DNA of 21,258 bases from Halovenus sp. Lineage in GTDB: Archaea; Halobacteriota; Halobacteria; Halobacteriales; Haloarculaceae. The notes below the pieces were generated by a model, which saw only the letters and a program-made list of their open reading frames with translations, was not told the DNA's origin and ran no database searches. The stretch spans positions 1-21,258 of the forward strand of contig PUNZ01000139.1 of assembly GCA_003551945.1 (NCBI GenBank). Reading direction: 5' to 3'. Of this stretch, positions 21,185-21,258 are shown one piece after another. Made by a program: the position numbers and the translations under genes. How positions within the stretch are numbered: the first letter of the stretch is position 1; each line of letters begins with the position of its first letter.

Positions 21185-21258
21185 ATGAAAGATGCCGAAA
21201 GTAACCCTGCTGGCGTTGTTGCTGATGCGGATGTGCTTGCTGCTGATTTGCTATGCGA
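21185..21258 (+). CDS. PIN-like protein, start only (haloarchaeal DUF7384-like)
   Basis: The first 24 codons of a gene cut by the window end: MKDAESNPAGVVADADVLAA, then DLLC. The VVADADVLAADLL segment resembles the first strand and acidic residue of PIN-domain nucleases and matches a haloarchaeal family I recall as DUF7384. The remaining acidic residues and the full length cannot be seen. It starts 2 nt after the 37-residue gene, suggesting a two-gene unit. Confidence 0.6.
   Translation, partial: MKDAESNPAGVVADADVLAADLLC

Noticed and set aside
1..21258. CRISPR arrays, insertion sequences, integrase or attachment sites
   Set aside because: No direct-repeat array, transposase, recombinase or terminal inverted repeats were seen. 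The gene content is chromosomal throughout.

Overview
The window reads as chromosomal DNA of a haloarchaeon (class Halobacteria), with a fairly low GC content for that group (about 52% by eye). The evidence is: very acidic proteins; many genes whose best start codon lies about 25-30 nt downstream of an A/T-rich box (the leaderless archaeal promoter pattern); a mevalonate kinase / isopentenyl phosphate kinase / isoprenyl synthase cluster; archaeal RNase J; and several small protein families I know only from haloarchaea. I see no tRNA, rRNA, insertion sequence, integrase or CRISPR array. The species cannot be named from the sequence.

Layout. 50-286 (+) encodes a small single-span membrane protein. 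From 307 to 8851 everything is on the minus strand: serine O-acetyltransferase, a nitrilase-superfamily amidohydrolase coupled to an SRPBCC protein, a small winged-helix protein, a two-span membrane protein, an AbrB-PhoU regulator, an ATP-NAD kinase family protein, an enoyl-CoA isomerase/hydratase, a geranylgeranyl diphosphate synthase (idsA) and RNase J. 8852-9160 is a protein-free stretch holding a strong promoter and a hairpin-rich transcribed region ahead of RNase J. 9161-11939 (minus) carries a membrane protein with a long acidic tail, isopentenyl phosphate kinase and mevalonate kinase. Together with idsA these make the archaeal lipid precursor block: the two kinases act in the archaeal mevalonate route to IPP, and idsA condenses IPP and DMAPP into C20 chains.

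12005-13174 (minus) has two uncharacterised genes, one of them a metallo-beta-lactamase-like protein with a broken metal site. 13299-13988 (+) is a two-module VOC protein. 14003-14311 (minus) and 14402-14749 (+) are divergent small haloarchaeal genes. 14818-18690 (+) is a tightly overlapping three-gene ABC transporter operon. Its middle gene is the most striking thing in the window: an ABC-2 type permease fused to a C-terminal domain with all the signature motifs of PrsW-type intramembrane metalloproteases, plus an extremely acidic extracytoplasmic insert.

18703-20059 (minus) holds a DUF371 protein, another small haloarchaeal protein and a ribbon-helix-helix-like candidate regulator. The regulator is divergent from a TrkA-type potassium-channel regulatory subunit (20179-20844, +), and the 119-bp gap between them contains three separate inverted repeats. 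The right end has a G-rich, repeat-rich spacer, a 37-residue gene and the start of a PIN-like gene cut by the window edge.
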